Shown: positions 19,127 to 27,274 of the stretch, piece by piece
Numbering within the stretch: position 1 is the stretch's first letter
How the letters are laid out: each line of letters begins with the position of its first letter
Program-made: the position numbers and the translations under genes
The notes under the pieces: model-generated
Database searches by the model: none
What the model saw: only the letters and a program-made list of their open reading frames with translations
Told to the model about the DNA's origin: nothing
DNA from: Psychroserpens mesophilus
GTDB lineage: Bacteria > Bacteroidota > Bacteroidia > Flavobacteriales > Flavobacteriaceae
DNA length: 64,000 bases
Assembly: GCF_000826645.1 (NCBI RefSeq)
Contig: NZ_JXJP01000021.1
Span: forward strand, 18,447 to 82,446
Direction of reading: 5' to 3'

Positions 19127-19413
19127 CTATTTTTTTTGATTTTTCTTTTCTTCCCTGAGCCATTTGTTGATATGCTTATTATATTGTCGCTCGTAATCTT
19201 TTAGCAGTTTAGTGTATTTAAGGCCATTTGTTGGAACTTCTATTAACCAGTAATTAATTAGTAAAATATTATAAGGTTTTTTAGGTTCTTTTACCCATTT
19301 ATCAAAATTGACATATTTAGGGAAGAACTGCAGGGCGAATTTTTGAGTATGTAATTTTCTACTAGAGTATTCCTCTTTATATTTTTTTTATTCCTATTTG
19401 CTACGTATGGCAT
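19127..19413 (-). pseudogene. Small gene broken by a frameshift at an 8-A tract
   Basis: The minus strand starts with ATG at 19411-19413 (MPYVANRNKK). After eight A residues (T8 at 19382-19389 on the plus strand) the sensible frame moves by one base, continuing KYKEEYSSRKLHTQKFALQF and ending NKWLREEKKNQKK before TAG at 19127-19129. One added A would restore a single product of about 95 residues. Aromatic and basic residues in the downstream frame look like real protein (PYNILLINYWLIEVPTNGLKY). It could be a dead gene, a slippage-controlled gene, or a homopolymer sequencing error. The function is unknown. It fills most of the 457-base gap between 19000 and 19458. Confidence 0.55.
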
Positions 19414-19457
19414 AAAATTAATATACAATGTGTGTATTATATCATGTAAAGCCATAT

Positions 19458-19664
19458 TTAAATTGATTTAGTTTTTTCAGTTTCAAAACTCCTAAATTCG
19501 ATAATGGAATTTTCTTCATTATATACAACTTCAATAAAAAATTTATCGAATGAATAACATTCATATGCTTCCTCATTAGTTAAATAGTTGTATAAAAAAA
19601 CACCTCGATCCATTGCTTTGTATTTATCATTAAAGGATAACATGTTGAATTCTGCTAGTGTCAT
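19458..19664 (-). CDS. Small protein of unknown function
   Basis: A 68-residue protein with the pattern MTLAEFNMLSFNDKYKAM...DRGVFLYNY...CYSFDKFFIEVVYN. It resembles small proteins of about 70-80 residues that I have seen often beside mobile elements in Bacteroidota, with an N-terminal helix and a beta meander. No function is known to me. It is divergent from the 302-residue gene, with a 124-base spacer. Confidence 0.55.
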   Translation of the reverse strand: MTLAEFNMLSFNDKYKAMDRGVFLYNYLTNEEAYECYSFDKFFIEVVYNEENSIIEFRSFETEKTKSI

Positions 19665-19788
19665 AAATGGATAGTCTTTTGAACTAATTAATCTAAAACG
19701 TTTGTTTAAAAATACTAATTAAAAATCAATGCTATTCGATTTCATTCAATTTGATTGATTAATTTTAATGACTATAAAACTCTCTTGA

Positions 19789-20697
19789 ATGGCATCTTAT
19801 AATATTGATGAATCATATAAAGAATATAGTACCCAGGATATATTTAGGACTATTCAATGCCTTATAAAGGATAGTACTTATACGACCTATCAAAAAATTC
19901 TCTTAATTGCGTTCACTCTGAAATACATTTCGGACGAAAATCTATTAAATAGCACAATAAGTATTCTCAAAGACTGTAATTGGTTGCTGAATGACAGTCA
20001 AATATTATTGCCTTTAAAAGAGAAGTTTAGCAATGAAGAGTATTCTGATAATGATAAAACTAGAATTAAGGCTTTCGCATATTCAGATTATCTGGCTTAT
20101 GAGGTTCAATTTAAATACTATAGTAAGGAGTGTGATTTGCCAAAATTATATATAGAAATTATTGGACGTGAAGTAAAAAGTAACCTCAATCAAATTGTAG
20201 AAATTATAAAAAAGTGTTCTATGAATTTGGTTTTAAACGACGTTATTTCTCCAATTACACCAATAGAACAAGAGTGCGAATATAAAAAAATAATTACAGC
20301 CATGTCGAACATTGATTATGAACATGGAACTGATTTTTTTGATAGGGACATTTTTCATTTATCGAATCTCAAAAATAATATTATTAATACCAATCATTTT
20401 CAAACCGCGAATGATGTATTTGCACATCCTAGAATTTTCACGACTGGCTTAGGTTATAAATTATTTGAATTACTAAAAGATAATTTGGTTAAAAACGATC
20501 ACGCCGATTATAGTTTTATATACAGAATGATGATTAAAGATGATTTGATCTATCCTACTGTAGGAGATAGTGAGTTCAGAGAATGGTTAAATAATGAATA
20601 CATGATTGTTATTGATAAAACTAAACAATACGACAATTGTAAGACTATCGATAAAATTAATCTTTATTCAATTCTTAAAGACAGTATTAAACCCTAG
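19789..20697 (+). CDS. Unrecognised 302-residue protein
   Basis: I do not recognise this family. The protein is soluble, largely helical in appearance, acidic, and rich in Ile, Asn and Lys. There is no signal peptide and no membrane segment. The middle contains PITPIEQECEYKKIITAMSN, the later part NDVFAHPRIFTTGLGYKLFELL and a C-terminal FREWLNNEYMIVIDKTKQY. The ATG at 19789 is the first in frame. It stands alone between the divergent small gene and the HTH gene (95-base gap). Its position in the island suggests cargo or replication control, but nothing in the sequence decides this. Confidence 0.7.
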   Translation: MASYNIDESYKEYSTQDIFRTIQCLIKDSTYTTYQKILLIAFTLKYISDENLLNSTISILKDCNWLLNDSQILLPLKEKFSNEEYSDNDKTRIKAFAYSDYLAYEVQFKYYSKECDLPKLYIEIIGREVKSNLNQIVEIIKKCSMNLVLNDVISPITPIEQECEYKKIITAMSNIDYEHGTDFFDRDIFHLSNLKNNIINTNHFQTANDVFAHPRIFTTGLGYKLFELLKDNLVKNDHADYSFIYRMMIKDDLIYPTVGDSEFREWLNNEYMIVIDKTKQYDNCKTIDKINLYSILKDSIKP

Positions 20698-20792
20698 AAA
20701 AAGACCATACCCAAAATACTACATTTTTGTATCCACGAGGGTTTTAAACCTATTGGAGATTTGTATCAAATTAATCTTAAAACATTAAAAAG

Positions 20793-21071
20793 ATGCAAAC
20801 AGTACAATTTATTCAAGTAACGCCGGAGCAACTTCAAAACGCAATTATTGAGGGTGTAAAATCTCAACTAGAAGATTTAAAGAAACACTTTCAACCTAAG
20901 GAACCAAAACAATACCTAGGACGACAGGAGGTTGCAAAAATGCTTTCAGTTGATTTGTCAACGGTTCATAACTGGACCAAGAAAGGCATATTAACAGCAA
21001 ATCAAATCGGTGGCCGAGTTTTTTATTTGCGTTCAGACGTTGAGAATGCAATAGTTAAACTAAAAAACTAA
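20793..21071 (+). CDS. Excisionase-like helix-turn-helix DNA-binding protein
   Basis: A 92-residue protein with an N-terminal helical stretch and a C-terminal MerR-like winged helix of the HTH_17/excisionase type: YLGRQEVAKMLSVDLSTVHNWTKKGIL followed by the wing with GGRVFYLRSDVENAI. Such proteins act as recombination directionality factors or as regulators in integrative elements. It is followed by a 127-residue gene four bases later, so the two form an operon ending at the hairpin at 21472-21500. Whether it controls excision by the integrase at 27275-28597 is inference. Confidence 0.85.
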   Translation: MQTVQFIQVTPEQLQNAIIEGVKSQLEDLKKHFQPKEPKQYLGRQEVAKMLSVDLSTVHNWTKKGILTANQIGGRVFYLRSDVENAIVKLKN

Positions 21072-21075
21072 GGCA

Positions 21076-21459
21076 ATGAGGACGGCAACACCTAAGCCAA
21101 TAGTTCATATATTCAAGGAATATAATATTGGAAAGTTCAAAACTACAAGACATTACAAACTTGAAAAAGTATTAAATGGTTCTAATCAATTAACTGATAT
21201 TATTAATATCTCTAAAGATAGAAATTGTGCACAGTCAATGCCAGATTATTGGTTACAAGTGCGAGAGGGAAAAAGGTGGAAAAAACCTCGCTTAACTGGA
21301 TTATTTAGAACAGGTAAAAACTTCATTTATAAAGGCGATACCGATAATCGGACTAACTTAGTCTTATTCAAGTTTTCAGAAAGCGCAGAAGCCTTGACAA
21401 TTTACTTTTATAGTAATTTCTATACTAAAGACATCACTTCATTATTAAACACAATTTAA
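21076..21459 (+). CDS. Unrecognised 127-residue protein in the HTH operon
   Basis: A basic protein without recognised domains. There is no signal peptide. A strand-rich middle (WLQVREGKRWKKPRLTGLF, then FIYKGDTDNRTNLVLFKF) and a closing strand (LTIYFYSNFYTKD) suggest a compact beta fold. It is separated from the HTH gene by four bases and followed by an intrinsic terminator, so the two are co-expressed. It could be an accessory protein of replication or mobilisation, since the next gene is a possible Rep protein. This is not supported beyond position. Confidence 0.65.
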   Translation: MRTATPKPIVHIFKEYNIGKFKTTRHYKLEKVLNGSNQLTDIINISKDRNCAQSMPDYWLQVREGKRWKKPRLTGLFRTGKNFIYKGDTDNRTNLVLFKFSESAEALTIYFYSNFYTKDITSLLNTI

Positions 21460-21471
21460 AAATGACATAAA

Positions 21472-21500
21472 AAAAGACGGTTGTTCAAAGACCGTCTTTT
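21472..21500 (+). terminator. Intrinsic terminator after the HTH operon
   Basis: A perfect 10-bp stem AAAAGACGGT/ACCGTCTTTT with a nine-base loop. The stem's own T run ends it, and the upstream arm is A-rich. It lies 12 bases after the stop at 21459. Confidence 0.85.
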
Positions 21501-21556
21501 AATTGTTCAAATGGTTCTAGTGGCAACACTTAAACCGAATACGAAGATACAAAATA

Positions 21557-22858
21557 ATGCCAATAGATTATCTGAAAATATTGAGTAAAAATGAGCAGTT
21601 TGCAGATCGGTTATTTAATAACCCTTTGTTAGATAAGTATGCTTTAACTCAAAAATTCAATAATAAACTGGATCAAGAAAGTCAAATAATAAGACAGGCT
21701 ACTCACATAAAAGCATACAAAGAAATTCTATTTTGTTTTTTCACTAAAAATGAGGTGTTTACTAAAATAGAGATTCTAATAAAACCACATTATTATTTTA
21801 ATGATAACCTGCATAATGCAAATGATTTTACAGTATTAAATTGTATTAAGGTGCTAACAGAAATTAAAGATGTTTTTGGTTTTCCTGCGGAAGAATTAAT
21901 CATTTTGAATATAGAGTTTGGTATAAATTTTTTAAGTCCGATTGATTGCACCGATTTAATTTCATATAGTATCTACCATGAAAAAAATGAGTTTATTAAC
22001 TCTAGCGATAGCCTACGATTTAGTAAGATAAGTTTTAAGCATAATAAAGACGGTAAGGCGAATAAATACAAACAAATTAAATTCTATGCTAAAGGTTTGC
22101 AATTTCCTGACTATTCGGATATTAATAATTCTAGGTTTGAAATTAAAAGCAAAGAGCGTAAATACATTAAATCATTAGGTATCTATAATTATTCAGATTT
22201 ATTAAGGCTAGAAACCTTTAATACATTAGCGCAAACTTTAAGATTGGAATTTAGAAAAGTATTGATACTTGACATTGATAACAATGGGCAAAATTTAACG
22301 ATTAAGGAACTTTCAAAACTAAATGAGTATCGTAATTCTTATAAATGGGTTAAAGCGTTACAAGGTAGTAGAAACCTTTTTAATAAATACAAGCAGGAAT
22401 ATTTTAAACTTTTAGATAAAACAGGGAATAATTTACATAGTAATCTCTATACAATAATTAATGATAAACTAAGAGGACTATTAAAACCGTGTGCAATTTC
22501 CACACCCCTAAATAAAGAAAAACCGAGTGCAATTTCAGACGTATATATAATTGGAAACTGCACACAGCCAAATTTAAAACGTTGCCCAATAACTGGGATT
22601 GATTTATTCAGAGAAAAACCAGGTTCAAAATATATTAAAACGAAAACTATAAAACACCTAATGAAACATAATGTTGAGGTGTACAGAAATTTGTGTAGCA
22701 TACATATTCCTAATAATGGGAAGAAGCCAAAGTATGAATCTAATATAGTTAGTCATTTAAGAAAACAAATAAGAAATAGATACTATAATTCTAATCCAAT
22801 TAAGCAAGTTGGATATAGAGTAAAGCAGTATCAAAATCAATTAGAATTAGAATTATGA
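21557..22858 (+). CDS. Putative replication-initiation (Rep-like) protein
   Basis: A 433-residue basic protein. Parts recall the replication proteins of filamentous-phage and rolling-circle elements: a middle KQIKFYAKGLQFP segment, then FEIKSKERKYIKSLGI and LAQTLRLEFRKVLILDID, the order seen in gene II/CRI-type Rep proteins. A possible zinc-binding motif follows near residues 335-355 (GNCTQPNLKRCPITGIDL), and the C-terminus is strongly basic. I cannot assign catalytic tyrosine or HUH residues with confidence. The stop overlaps the next ATG by 4 bases (ATGA). If it is a Rep, the element may replicate after excision. Alternative: an uncharacterised mobile-element DNA-binding protein. Confidence 0.5.
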   Translation: MPIDYLKILSKNEQFADRLFNNPLLDKYALTQKFNNKLDQESQIIRQATHIKAYKEILFCFFTKNEVFTKIEILIKPHYYFNDNLHNANDFTVLNCIKVLTEIKDVFGFPAEELIILNIEFGINFLSPIDCTDLISYSIYHEKNEFINSSDSLRFSKISFKHNKDGKANKYKQIKFYAKGLQFPDYSDINNSRFEIKSKERKYIKSLGIYNYSDLLRLETFNTLAQTLRLEFRKVLILDIDNNGQNLTIKELSKLNEYRNSYKWVKALQGSRNLFNKYKQEYFKLLDKTGNNLHSNLYTIINDKLRGLLKPCAISTPLNKEKPSAISDVYIIGNCTQPNLKRCPITGIDLFREKPGSKYIKTKTIKHLMKHNVEVYRNLCSIHIPNNGKKPKYESNIVSHLRKQIRNRYYNSNPIKQVGYRVKQYQNQLELEL

Positions 22859-23079
22859 AAACAACTGAACAAGAGCGAGATACTTTAATAAAAATTTTTG
22901 AACAAGTACCTTTTGATGAACATTCATTCGTTTGGTATATTCTCAATACTTATATTCATAGTCAAATTCCTGAGTTTCCAGTTTTGGAATTAAGTTCGAC
23001 TAAAGAAATGCATAATTTAAAAGGTGCTTTAGTTGATGTTTTTGATTTAGTGAGAACAAGGATTATTAGGGTAGTATGA
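22855..23079 (+). CDS. Small protein coupled to the Rep-like gene
   Basis: A 74-residue acidic, helical protein (TTEQERDTLIKIFEQVPFDE at the start) whose ATG overlaps the stop of the preceding gene by four bases, which indicates translational coupling. I do not recognise the family. It may be an accessory or copy-control partner of the Rep-like protein, by position only. Confidence 0.6.
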   Translation: MKTTEQERDTLIKIFEQVPFDEHSFVWYILNTYIHSQIPEFPVLELSSTKEMHNLKGALVDVFDLVRTRIIRVV

Positions 23080-23555
23080 AAGTGTACATTTGTACATTTT
23101 AATGTTTCACAAATAAAAAGAACTCAATAAAAAATTCCCATTAATTAGGATTAAATACAAAGTGAGTTTATAAAATATAACCACAAAAGATAGATCATTA
23201 AAAACCTGAATTAATTCAATGCTCAATCCCTGTAAACAACCCATACCCCTAAAATAATTCGTTTTCTTTTTTCTTGGCAATCGATTTTATATGTAATGAG
23301 TTTCAGACCTAATTACACATGAAATTTATTTAGAAGGTGTTTATGTATATGAGGATTAAGTTATTGAATTACTGTCCCACCTCAAGGAATAAGCACATTG
23401 AATAAAAACATGAAGATTTCACTAAATATGACTTATTAGAAGTTTAAGACTAAAAATTGAAAACTAGAAGTATTATTTTTCTGATTTAGGTTTAGGTCGG
23501 TTTCTTTTGTTAATTTAGTTCCAGTCAAAACTGATCAATAATTTAAAAACAGAAT
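23080..23555. other. 476-base intergenic stretch, no gene seen
   Basis: AT-rich sequence between the Rep-like operon and the restriction-modification gene. I found no ORF with a plausible start, no hairpin with a T run, and no clear TTTG/TAnnTTTG promoter pair. It presumably holds the promoter of the 1075-residue gene and perhaps an origin, but nothing supports a precise site. Confidence 0.4.
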
Positions 23556-26500
23556 ATGACAATAAAAGAATACGTTAATGTAGTAAGCAAAAGACTTCAA
23601 TCTGGAATATCAAGAGAACATTCATATCGAGGGGATTTAGAAACTCTTATTAGAGATTTAGTACAAGGAATTGAAATCACAAATGAACCTGCAAACGTAA
23701 CGGACTGCGGAAACCCAGATTATGTAATTACAAAAGGAAAGATTCCTATTGGATATATAGAGGCAAAAGATATTGGAAAGGACTTAAACAGTAAATCTTA
23801 TAGAGAACAGTTTGGACGTTATAAAAAAGCACTAGACAACTTAATAATTACAGATTATATTTGGTTTCAATTTTTTCAAAACGGAGAATTAGTTCACGAA
23901 ATTAAAATTGGAGAAATTGAAAATAATTCAGTTAAACCAAATCCCGAAAATTTTTCAAAGTTTGAGAATTTAATCAAAAATTTTTGTGTTCACATTGGGC
24001 AAACTATCAAATCGTCAAAAAAATTGGCAGAAATGATGGCTGGTAAAGCACGATTATTACAAGATATTTTAGAACGTGCTATAGCATCTGATGAAGAGAC
24101 ACAAGAAAACACCTCATTAAAAGGACAATACGATACATTTAAACAAATCTTAATTCACGATTTAAAACCTAAAGGGTTTGCAGATATTTATGCTCAAACG
24201 TTAGCCTACGGAATGTTTGCAGCAAGGTTACATGATACGACCTTGAATGATTTTAGTAGACAAGAAGCAGCAGAACTAATTCCAAAATCAAATCCTTTTT
24301 TGCGAAAACTCTTTGGTTACGTAGCAGGACCAGATATTGACGAAAGAATTGTTACAGTAGTTGATAACCTTGCTGAAGTATTTAGAGCAACAAATGTTGA
24401 GCAACTTTTAAAGAATTTTGGAAAAAGCACACAAACCAACGACCCAATAATTCATTTTTATGAAACGTTTTTGGCGGAGTATGACCCTAAATTAAGAAAA
24501 TCTAGAGGGGTTTGGTACACACCAGAACCAGTCGTGAACTTTATAGTTCGTGCAGTAGATGATATCTTAAAAAGCGAATTTGAGTTACCACAAGGATTAG
24601 CAGATACTAGTAAAACTAAAATTAAGGTAAAAAATATTACTAAAGCGACAGCAGATAAAAGAAGTAAACTCAAAGAAGTTGAAGAAATCAAAGATGTACA
24701 TAAAGTACAAATACTAGACCCAGCAACAGGAACAGGAACATTTTTAGCAGAAGTGGTAAAGTTTATCTACAATAAAAATTTTAAAACAATCTCTGGTGCG
24801 TGGAGTAGTTATGTGGAAGAACATTTAATACCTAGATTAAACGGGTTTGAGTTATTAATGGCAAGTTATTCTATGGCACATTTAAAATTAGATATGTTAT
24901 TGACCGAAACAGGTTATAAACCTACTAAAAATAATAGACTCAACATTTATCTAACTAATTCTTTAGAAGAAGAAACAGGGGCTGTTCCTGATTTATTCAT
25001 GGCGCAATGGCTAACTGAAGAAGCATCTATGGCTGATGTAGTAAAACGTGATACACCAGTAATGTGTGTGATTGGAAATCCACCTTATAGTGGAGAAAGT
25101 TCTAATAAAGGTAGGTGGATTATGAGTTTAATGGATGATTATAAAAAAGAACCAGGTGGAAAAGAGAAATTAAAAGAGCGAAACTCAAAATGGATAAATG
25201 CCGATGAGAATAAATTTATTAGATACGGACAACACTTTATAGAGAAAAATGGTGAAGGTATATTAGCATTTATTAATCCACATAGTTTTTTAGACAACCC
25301 AACATTCAGAGGAATGCGTTGGAAGTTGTTAAGTACATTTGATAAAATTTATACTCTAGATTTACATGGAAATAGTACAAAGAAAGAAATAAGTCCAGAT
25401 GGTTCAATTGATCAAAATGTATTTGACATTAAGCAGGGTGTTGCAATAACTTTTTTTATAAAAACTGGTAAGAAAAAGTCTAAAGAATTAGGTACAGTAT
25501 TTCATTATGAATTATATGGAAAACGAGATTTTAAATATGATTTTCTTCGGAATAACAGTTTAAAAACGATTGATTATGTAAAACTGCAAAATAAAGCACC
25601 TAATTATTTTATGATGCCAAAAGACTATGCAGCTGAAGAAGAATATAATGAAGGGTTCGATATCAAAAAATTGTTCATAAAGAATGGTGTTGGTATATGT
25701 TCTAAAAGAGATAAAATAGCATTTAAAAATAATAAGCAAGATATTGAAAAAGTTATATCTGATTTTAATAACCTCGATGAAGATGAAATAAAGACGAAAT
25801 ACAATATTCTAAAAGAGAGTCGTGATCAAAAGGTTTCGTTTGCAAAGAATAACATTTCTTCTTTTGGTATTGAGAGTAGTTATTTTAAAAAAGTAGAGTA
25901 TAGACCATTTGATACAAAGTGGACGTACTACACTAATATGTCTAAAGGATTTCTTGCTTACCCTGTTTACGAGATTATGCAACACCTACTCAAGGATAAT
26001 GTTGCATTAATTACAAACAGACAATGTCAAACTGTAAATTATCAACATGCATTTATAACCAACAAACCTAACGATTTACACATTACTGAAACCGCAAATG
26101 CTAATCCATACACATTTCCTTTGTATCTCTACCCAAGTATTTCAGATGGTGTCTTCACAGAAGAAAAACGAACACCAAATCTAAACCTAAAAATTGTAAA
26201 TGAAATTGCTGAAAAAATAGGCTTAACTTTTATTAATGAAAAAGAAAAGACGGAAAACACCTTTTCACCAATAGATATTTTAGACTACATCTATTCAGTT
26301 TTGCATTCTCCTAGTTACAGAAAAAAATATAAAGAGTTTTTAAAGATAGATTTTCCAAGAATACCATATCCTAAAGACGAGAAAACATTTTGGACATTAG
26401 TAAAATTTGGTAAAGAAATTAGAGAAATACATTTATTGGAAAGTCCAAAACTTGAGGATTACATTACAAGTTATGAAATGGTAGAAAATGCAGAAAATGA

Positions 26501-26783
26501 CCACAATGTAATTGCTACAAAAATTGCTAAGAAAGATTGGGAAATCATAGACCAAGAAAAGCAACTCGGTCGAATTTGGATAAACGAAAGTAAATATTTT
26601 GATAATGTTCCTGTTGCTGCTTGGGAGTTTTATATTGGTGGTTATCAACCAGCGCAAAAATGGCTGAAAGACAGAAGAGAAATAGAATTAAAATTTGAAG
26701 ATATTTTACATTATCAAAAAATTATAGTTGCTCTTTCAGAAACGGACAGAATAATGAAAGAAATAGACAAAATAGAAATTTAA
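23556..26783 (+). CDS. Single-chain restriction-modification enzyme (type IIG / type ISP-like, no helicase)
   Basis: This 1075-residue protein joins nuclease, methyltransferase and target recognition. An N-terminal PD-(D/E)XK-like site is visible as Asp55 in NPDYVITKG and Glu69-Ala-Lys71 in IGYIEAKDI. A helical linker follows to about residue 320. The N6-adenine methyltransferase has motif I DPATGTGTFL near residue 386 and motif IV NPPYSG near residue 506. The C-terminal half resembles the type ISP specificity region (FKYDF, VEYRPFDTKWTYY, a LYLYP segment, and a final block with WINESKYFDNVPVAAWEFYIGGYQPAQKWL). The Swi2/Snf2 helicase of type ISP enzymes is absent, so it should behave like a type IIG enzyme cutting near its site. 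It is probably defence cargo that also stabilises the element. Confidence 0.85.
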   Translation: MTIKEYVNVVSKRLQSGISREHSYRGDLETLIRDLVQGIEITNEPANVTDCGNPDYVITKGKIPIGYIEAKDIGKDLNSKSYREQFGRYKKALDNLIITDYIWFQFFQNGELVHEIKIGEIENNSVKPNPENFSKFENLIKNFCVHIGQTIKSSKKLAEMMAGKARLLQDILERAIASDEETQENTSLKGQYDTFKQILIHDLKPKGFADIYAQTLAYGMFAARLHDTTLNDFSRQEAAELIPKSNPFLRKLFGYVAGPDIDERIVTVVDNLAEVFRATNVEQLLKNFGKSTQTNDPIIHFYETFLAEYDPKLRKSRGVWYTPEPVVNFIVRAVDDILKSEFELPQGLADTSKTKIKVKNITKATADKRSKLKEVEEIKDVHKVQILDPATGTGTFLAEVVKFIYNKNFKTISGAWSSYVEEHLIPRLNGFELLMASYSMAHLKLDMLLTETGYKPTKNNRLNIYLTNSLEEETGAVPDLFMAQWLTEEASMADVVKRDTPVMCVIGNPPYSGESSNKGRWIMSLMDDYKKEPGGKEKLKERNSKWINADENKFIRYGQHFIEKNGEGILAFINPHSFLDNPTFRGMRWKLLSTFDKIYTLDLHGNSTKKEISPDGSIDQNVFDIKQGVAITFFIKTGKKKSKELGTVFHYELYGKRDFKYDFLRNNSLKTIDYVKLQNKAPNYFMMPKDYAAEEEYNEGFDIKKLFIKNGVGICSKRDKIAFKNNKQDIEKVISDFNNLDEDEIKTKYNILKESRDQKVSFAKNNISSFGIESSYFKKVEYRPFDTKWTYYTNMSKGFLAYPVYEIMQHLLKDNVALITNRQCQTVNYQHAFITNKPNDLHITETANANPYTFPLYLYPSISDGVFTEEKRTPNLNLKIVNEIAEKIGLTFINEKEKTENTFSPIDILDYIYSVLHSPSYRKKYKEFLKIDFPRIPYPKDEKTFWTLVKFGKEIREIHLLESPKLEDYITSYEMVENAENDHNVIATKIAKKDWEIIDQEKQLGRIWINESKYFDNVPVAAWEFYIGGYQPAQKWLKDRREIELKFEDILHYQKIIVALSETDRIMKEIDKIEI

Positions 26784-26822
26784 TAAAACCAGTACATAAG
26801 TCAAAAATCAATAAGTTAGATT

Positions 26823-27096
26823 ATGAAAAGATACATGCTCATTTTGATATTATTGGTTTTTACTTCTTGTACAAATCATCTAGAAGTAAAAGTAAATAAT
26901 CCTGATGCTCAAAAAAGTGTAGATGCTATTAAAGAAAGACTAGACGATAAGACTTCAGAAAAATTTACTAATACATATTTTTGGTTTTTAGTCCTTGAAA
27001 ATAGCGAAAAAAAAGGAAAGCAAAAAACAATTATGATGTAAAAAAAAGTGTGAAGATGTTACTCTTGGAGATATACTGAAAAGAGCAAAGGAATAA
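26823..27096 (+). pseudogene. Small lipoprotein gene with a frameshift at an 8-A tract
   Basis: The start codes for a signal peptide with a lipobox (MKRYMLILILLVFTSCTNH). The frame as it stands ends at TAA 27039-27041 (72 residues). At the eight A residues of 27007-27014, one extra A would switch to a frame continuing NNYDVKKKCEDVTLGDILKRAKE to a stop at 27094-27096, giving about 91 residues. The second frame looks more protein-like than the present KKGKQKTIMM end. It may be a broken gene, a slippage-controlled one, or a homopolymer error. It lies 39 bases after the restriction-modification gene. The function is unknown. Confidence 0.5.
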
Positions 27097-27108
27097 TTTA
27101 ATATTTCT

Positions 27109-27261
27109 TTATTTTCGATTTTGGCCTTTCAGGTTTTTTCTTATTCGTCTAACTTCTTCATCCGTTAAACTATCAATAAAATCAATTAACTTTTTTTTGG
27201 ATTTTTCAAACTCGGTTTTAAGTATCTCGAAGTCTCTGTTATTTGTTGTATCGGTTTTCAA
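27109..27261 (-). CDS. Micro-ORF downstream of the integrase
   Basis: A 50-residue charged helical protein (begins KTDTTNNRDFEILKTEFEKS, ends RRIRKNLKGQNRK) starting at a TTG 13 bases after the integrase stop. No ATG is available, so the start is uncertain. The SLTDEEVRRIRKNL segment looks like genuine protein. It may be a co-transcribed accessory of the integrase; no family is recognised. Confidence 0.4.
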   Translation of the reverse strand: MKTDTTNNRDFEILKTEFEKSKKKLIDFIDSLTDEEVRRIRKNLKGQNRK

Positions 27262-27274
27262 AATTTGATATTTA

